In this document: piece by piece, positions 61,301-64,000 of the stretch | Layout: every line of letters starts with the position of its first letter | How positions within the stretch are numbered: the stretch's first letter is position 1 | DNA from: Bacteroidaceae bacterium | Lineage (GTDB): Bacteria; Bacteroidota; Bacteroidia; Bacteroidales; Bacteroidaceae | Assembly: GCA_024697945.1 (NCBI GenBank) | Contig: JAILRU010000031.1 | Coordinates: 1 to 64,000 of the forward strand | Length of the DNA: 64,000 nucleotides | Direction of reading: 5' to 3' | Notes under the pieces: model-generated | The model's input: only the letters and a program-made list of their open reading frames with translations | Told to the model about the DNA's origin: nothing | The model's database searches: none | Made by a program: the position numbers and the translations under genes

Positions 61301-64000
61301 CAACGTGGTACTTGCCGATAATGCATATATCGAGAGAAATGCCTTTGGTGGCGGTAACTTTGGTTGGACAGACGAATATGCTAACATATATCTTACCGGT
61401 GGAAATATGTCTGTTGGCAAAGTTTTTGGCGGTGCTAATCAGAATAAGGGGGATAATGTTAGAATTTACATGACTGGCGGTACCGTTCGCGAAGGTCTCT
61501 ATGGTGGTAGTAACACCACAGGTACAATCAACTATAACGTTGAGATGCATATCAACGGCGGTCAGGTGGGAACTCCTTCTTCTCCTGCAAATATCCACGG
61601 AGGCGGTTATGGACAACCAACCCGCGTCAGTCAGAATGTGGACATCACGCTTGGTACCCAAGGACAAACCACGCCAGGTGTCACTGTCAATGGCGATGTC
61701 TATGGCGGCTCTGCACTGGGCTATGTCAATGGTTCAACGGCTGATGATACTTATCATACCTATGTCACGCTGAACAAGGGTATCATTAACGGTTCGCTCT
61801 ATGGTGGCGGACTGGGCGATGGCTCTACTGCTGCTAACGTATATGGGCCTGTACAGGTAAAGGTATATGGTGGAAGTGTCAGGAAGACCGATAGCAACGG
61901 TGCTAACGGCTCGGGTGGTGTGTATGGCGCCAATAACGTCAACGGTGCTCCGCAGCGCTCAGTGACTGTAGATATCTATGGCACAGACCCTGCTCCTTCG
62001 GCTAATGAGTATGCACTCTTTGCCGTCTATGGCGGCGGCAATGCTGCTGACTACACTTACGGCAACGGCTACCCGACGGTGACAGTTCACAACTGCGATA
62101 ACAGCATAGAATATGTCTATGGCGGCGGTAATGCTGCTGCTGTGGCTGCTACCGACGTAACCATCTATGGTGGTAACGTTATCGGTAATGTCTTTGGTGG
62201 AGGTAACGGTACGGTGACGGCTGCCAATGTAACAGGCAATACGCTGACAAAGATTTATGGTGGTACCATTGGAAGAGTCTTCGGCGGCTCCAATAGTCAG
62301 GGAACCATTGGTGGCACTATCACTGTGAATGCTCTTAGTCAAGCAGAATCAAGTGGTACCGCCTGTCCAATGCTGGTTGATGAGCTCTACGGCGGTGGTA
62401 ACAGGGCTGCCAGCAACGTGGGTAGTATCTCCATCGGTTGTATGGGTGACAACGACATGATTAACTATGTTTATGGCGGTGCCAACCAGGCTGACATAAC
62501 AGGCAATATCAATCTACTGATGAGTGGCGGTCGTGTGGGCAATCTCTTCGGTGGTAACAACACCAGCGGCAACATTAGTGGCTCTATCACCGTTACGGTG
62601 AACTGGGATGGAAGCTGTAATAACAACTACCTCGGCAATGTTTTCGGCGGTGGTAACCTGGCTACTTTCGGTACAACAGGCTCTCCCAAGGCCCCGACAG
62701 TAAACATCCTCAATGGTACAGTCAGTGGCAATGTCTATGGCGGCGGCAAAGGTAATCTGGTGGATGGCACACAACGTGGTGTGGCAGGTAAGGTGACCGG
62801 CAATCCCGCAGTAAATATTGGTGATAATGTTAGTGGCCACACTGCTATTGTAGTAGGTGATGTTTATGGCGGCGGCGATGCTGCTGACGTGGCAGGTACA
62901 CCCGTAATCGTGGTGAACGACTGCAATACTGAGATAGGTTATCTTTATGGTGGCGGTAACGCAGCTGATGTAAACGGTACCAATATTACGGTTAATGGCG
63001 GTACCATCCACCACGATGCTTTCGGCGGCGGGCATGGTGACAAGGATGCCTCCAATCCTTCGAAATATGCCGACGTGAAGGGTAATGTGGTATTCAACGT
63101 TTATGGCGGCACATTTGGCCGCGTCTTTGCGGGCAGTAACTCTAAGGGTGATATCACCGGCACATCGGCACTCACCATCAACAAGACAGGTACCTGTGAG
63201 ATGCACATCTCCGAAGTCTATGGCGGTGGTAATCAGGCCGCAGGGAATGCCGGCACTATCACCATCGGCTGTACGGGCTCGAGTACGGAAGGCATCGTTG
63301 ATGTTTATGGCGGTGCCAATGCTGCCGACATCAACAACGACATCACGCTCACCATTACTGGAGGAAATATTGCTCGCGTGTTTGGCGGCAACAACTCCAG
63401 TGGTGCCATCAGCGGTGATATACAAGTAAACATCAACTGGGATGATCCTTCCTCTTGTGGCTACAATTACTTGGGAAGCGTCTTCGGTGGTGGTAACTTG
63501 GCAGCTTATAGCGGTACGCCCGATGTGAATATACAGAACGGTACGGTGAGCGGCAGTGTCTATGGCGGCGGTAATGAGGCCGGCGTGGGCGGCGGCGATG
63601 TAGCTATGACTGGCGGTTCCGTGCTGGGTGGTATTTACGGCGGCTGTAACACCAGTGGTACGGTGGATGGTGATATCACGGTTGAAGTAACGGGAGGTAC
63701 CGTCGGTACCAGCTCAGCTCATGCCAACATATTTGGTGGTGGCTATGGTTATCAGACTGCCACTACTGGCAATGTGACCGTGAATATCGGAACTATCTCA
63801 GCAGGTGTCACCTCGGGTAATGCTGTTATCTATGGTGATGTCTATGGTGGCTCGGCACTTGGTAATGTGAATGCCGACACGAACAATTCTACACTTGTTA
63901 ATTTGAATAAAGGTACTATCCATGGTGATGCATACGGCGGCGGTCTGGGTAATGACACCTATGCGGCTCTGGTGAACGGTAATGTTACCGTCACACAGAA
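58311..64000 (+). CDS. Second giant glycine-rich secreted protein, 3' end outside the window
   Basis: One frame is open from ATG 58311 to the last base (1896 whole codons seen), with no stop. After a signal peptide (LRTFLLVMMLLTGAVGAMAQ) comes an N-terminal part starting NYYVFYNSSNGYIV. Next are two chitobiase-C/FN3-like repeats (IRYTLDGTEPTASTGTVYSG; IYYTTDGSDPTTSSTQYSG, about 59200-59660), then a long mixed region. From about 61000 there are many YGGGN / FGGGN repeats of the same kind as in the 45641 gene. A 277-residue unit is duplicated in tandem (see repeats). ATGs at 58323, 58335 and 58344 are alternative starts. Probably a surface adhesin related to the first giant protein. Confidence 0.85.
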   Translation, partial: MTHDMSHDMTYMIENLRHGRRFFAERLSLRTFLLVMMLLTGAVGAMAQNYYVFYNSSNGYIVNNNGNLGVNSTFTPSAVWIASGQLGSTSRSLRSYTDNTLYLIDNDNAVPSLSTSSGTDRWRIDNSNYLYARWNRNYYIKYSNSSFNTNDQNTNGNVFTAYSVTITDVTSTSTNPTISGVDLLTATGNSTYTATGAAYRVGYTNYRFNNADHYYDANGNSFTGTPANATIGTYTWTLTDNSYATINSSGVVNVSSLPESDITLTLTATATATGGNPVAPSGITLTGTKEITIQGTKPSAPIITINGTSVTMSTDAAGSTTIRYTLDGTEPTASTGTVYSGPIDLSGSADSPITIKAVTVRDGNASAVTTETVTLTLPEPVITVNASAGTASISATTGATIYYTTDGSDPTTSSTQYSGSLSSLAAMTTIKAIAVKTGWNDSPVASATVTIPSGVSGGTVTLFDYEDHNWTYYSGVDASVDGGNYNTNYVGKLYSPNPRNVKITYNGVNGISGSSTTVRVSISESETSFVYYKTLEQGSTSGEYPYQVISNPFSVRPSTGSGNSKTYYGFAGWKIVSGGEYIKNHNNNDVLSLDEQIVFNNLPYPSVNCTSAEIVFETTWTQANVRTGNDISTMLGNFSGGTYETNFAVLTGNYTTAWTGNKNATITSVLPDGSTDYRGAYTRLNVTVSNGYTIKYEYININNYNSTLSMGTGTKTLYIGRGVSNTTANGVCCNVIQGYSDAIGNNGGLTYTLKIESGVYNYLSYIKGYDGNQVDERVQGTVSVKGVLGCDYDRAKNDNTKLKIQEQIFMGYANNSALLRSTTAGQEVLNVTLKSGSLNSNLTSAGTADAEQSFYIGIAGQYSPGYRIFTMEGGEMWSLAAGLCQNTATTNSVRFRIKGGLIKGSIYGSAANANSYGYKQMILTGGQVKGWIAGGGNGTSANGGTTTGSSYVYVGGNCRVDSEGSNTKINSSLGGQVFGSGSGVENTTTWGEMMYGTNVVLADNAYIERNAFGGGNFGWTDEYANIYLTGGNMSVGKVFGGANQNKGDNVRIYMTGGTVREGLYGGSNTTGTINYNVEMHINGGQVGTPSSPANIHGGGYGQPTRVSQNVDITLGTQGQTTPGVTVNGDVYGGSALGYVNGSTADDTYHTYVTLNKGIINGSLYGGGLGDGSTAANVYGPVQVKVYGGSVRKTDSNGANGSGGVYGANNVNGAPQRSVTVDIYGTDPAPSANEYALFAVYGGGNAADYTYGNGYPTVTVHNCDNSIEYVYGGGNAAAVAATDVTIYGGNVIGNVFGGGNGTVTAANVTGNTLTKIYGGTIGRVFGGSNSQGTIGGTITVNALSQAESSGTACPMLVDELYGGGNRAASNVGSISIGCMGDNDMINYVYGGANQADITGNINLLMSGGRVGNLFGGNNTSGNISGSITVTVNWDGSCNNNYLGNVFGGGNLATFGTTGSPKAPTVNILNGTVSGNVYGGGKGNLVDGTQRGVAGKVTGNPAVNIGDNVSGHTAIVVGDVYGGGDAADVAGTPVIVVNDCNTEIGYLYGGGNAADVNGTNITVNGGTIHHDAFGGGHGDKDASNPSKYADVKGNVVFNVYGGTFGRVFAGSNSKGDITGTSALTINKTGTCEMHISEVYGGGNQAAGNAGTITIGCTGSSTEGIVDVYGGANAADINNDITLTITGGNIARVFGGNNSSGAISGDIQVNINWDDPSSCGYNYLGSVFGGGNLAAYSGTPDVNIQNGTVSGSVYGGGNEAGVGGGDVAMTGGSVLGGIYGGCNTSGTVDGDITVEVTGGTVGTSSAHANIFGGGYGYQTATTGNVTVNIGTISAGVTSGNAVIYGDVYGGSALGNVNADTNNSTLVNLNKGTIHGDAYGGGLGNDTYAALVNGNVTVTQ
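62388..64000 (+). repeat. 831-bp (277-codon) tandem duplication in the second giant gene
   Basis: The segment from 62388 (YGGGNRAASNVGSISIGCMG...) matches the one from 63219 (YGGGNQAAGNAGTITIGCTG...). Shared landmarks at the same offset are YVYGGANQAD / VYGGANAAD, FGGNNTSGNI / FGGNNSSGAI, NWDGSCNNNYLG / NWDDPSSCGYNYLG and VFGGGNLAT / VFGGGNLAA. The last part, VYGGSALG ... GGGLGNDTY at 63840-63960, also repeats VYGGSALGYV ... YGGGLGDGS at 61690-61820. Confidence 0.8.

Noticed and set aside
62514..63425. Long minus-strand frames over the second giant gene
   Set aside because: They read as Ala/Val/Ile/Thr-rich complements of Gly/Asn/Val codons. The plus frame from 58311 is continuous and has a signal peptide.

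Overview
The window looks like chromosome of a Bacteroidales bacterium, most like Prevotella or a close relative. The evidence is Bacteroidetes core promoters (TAnnTTTG at -7, with a TTG or TTTG about 19-20 bp upstream) in front of many genes, the Bacteroidetes-type mraZ-to-ftsZ cluster, the rpmB-rpmG-DUF4295 trio, BspA-like leucine-rich surface proteins, fimbrillin-family lipoproteins, and intergenic gaps full of short A/T-rich tandem repeats.

Layout. 1-4.7 kb is a decayed accessory stretch: the end of a DUF6371 (Toprim-like) gene, a 23-bp palindromic repeat array, gene remnants, a BspA-like surface protein broken by one in-frame TAG, and a small protein ending in WDEEW. 4.7-9.3 kb holds housekeeping or secreted enzymes: a DUF4332 helix-hairpin-helix protein, a class A acid phosphatase, a low-molecular-weight tyrosine phosphatase, a C69 dipeptidase and a Gfo/Idh/MocA oxidoreductase. 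9.5-11.7 kb has ribosomal proteins L28 and L33, DUF4295 and an M16 zinc protease. 11.9-27.4 kb is one long division and cell-wall cluster (mraZ, rsmH, ftsL, ftsI, murE, mraY, murD, ftsW, murG, murC, ftsQ, ftsA, ftsZ) with probable MraZ boxes in front. 27.5-31.0 kb holds recO, tRNA-Glu, rpsT and gyrB.

31.6-64 kb is a surface-structure island: a BspA-like protein, a truncated membrane AraC-type regulator, a type V pilus-like cluster (DUF3575/OmpA-like protein, DUF5119 lipoprotein, four fimbrillin-like lipoproteins, a RelE/ParE-like toxin-antitoxin pair in the middle), a giant 4101-residue glycine-rich secreted protein behind a 34-copy heptamer repeat, a dead AAA-ATPase fragment, and a second giant glycine-rich protein running off the end. 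That second gene is one open frame from 58311 to the last base.

Two themes stand out. First, the simple repeats that fill the intergenic gaps also appear inside reading frames: in signal peptides, in the M16 protease linker, and at the starts of recO and gyrB. Second, the fimbrillins and giant proteins seem to share short in-frame modules. One is a tyrosine-rich module seen in both a fimbrillin and the first giant protein. Another is a roughly 45-60-residue module present about eight times in the middle of the first giant protein, in patches that look richer in A/T. I read this as surface proteins growing by insertion of small coding modules; this is inference from reading, not from a computed alignment.
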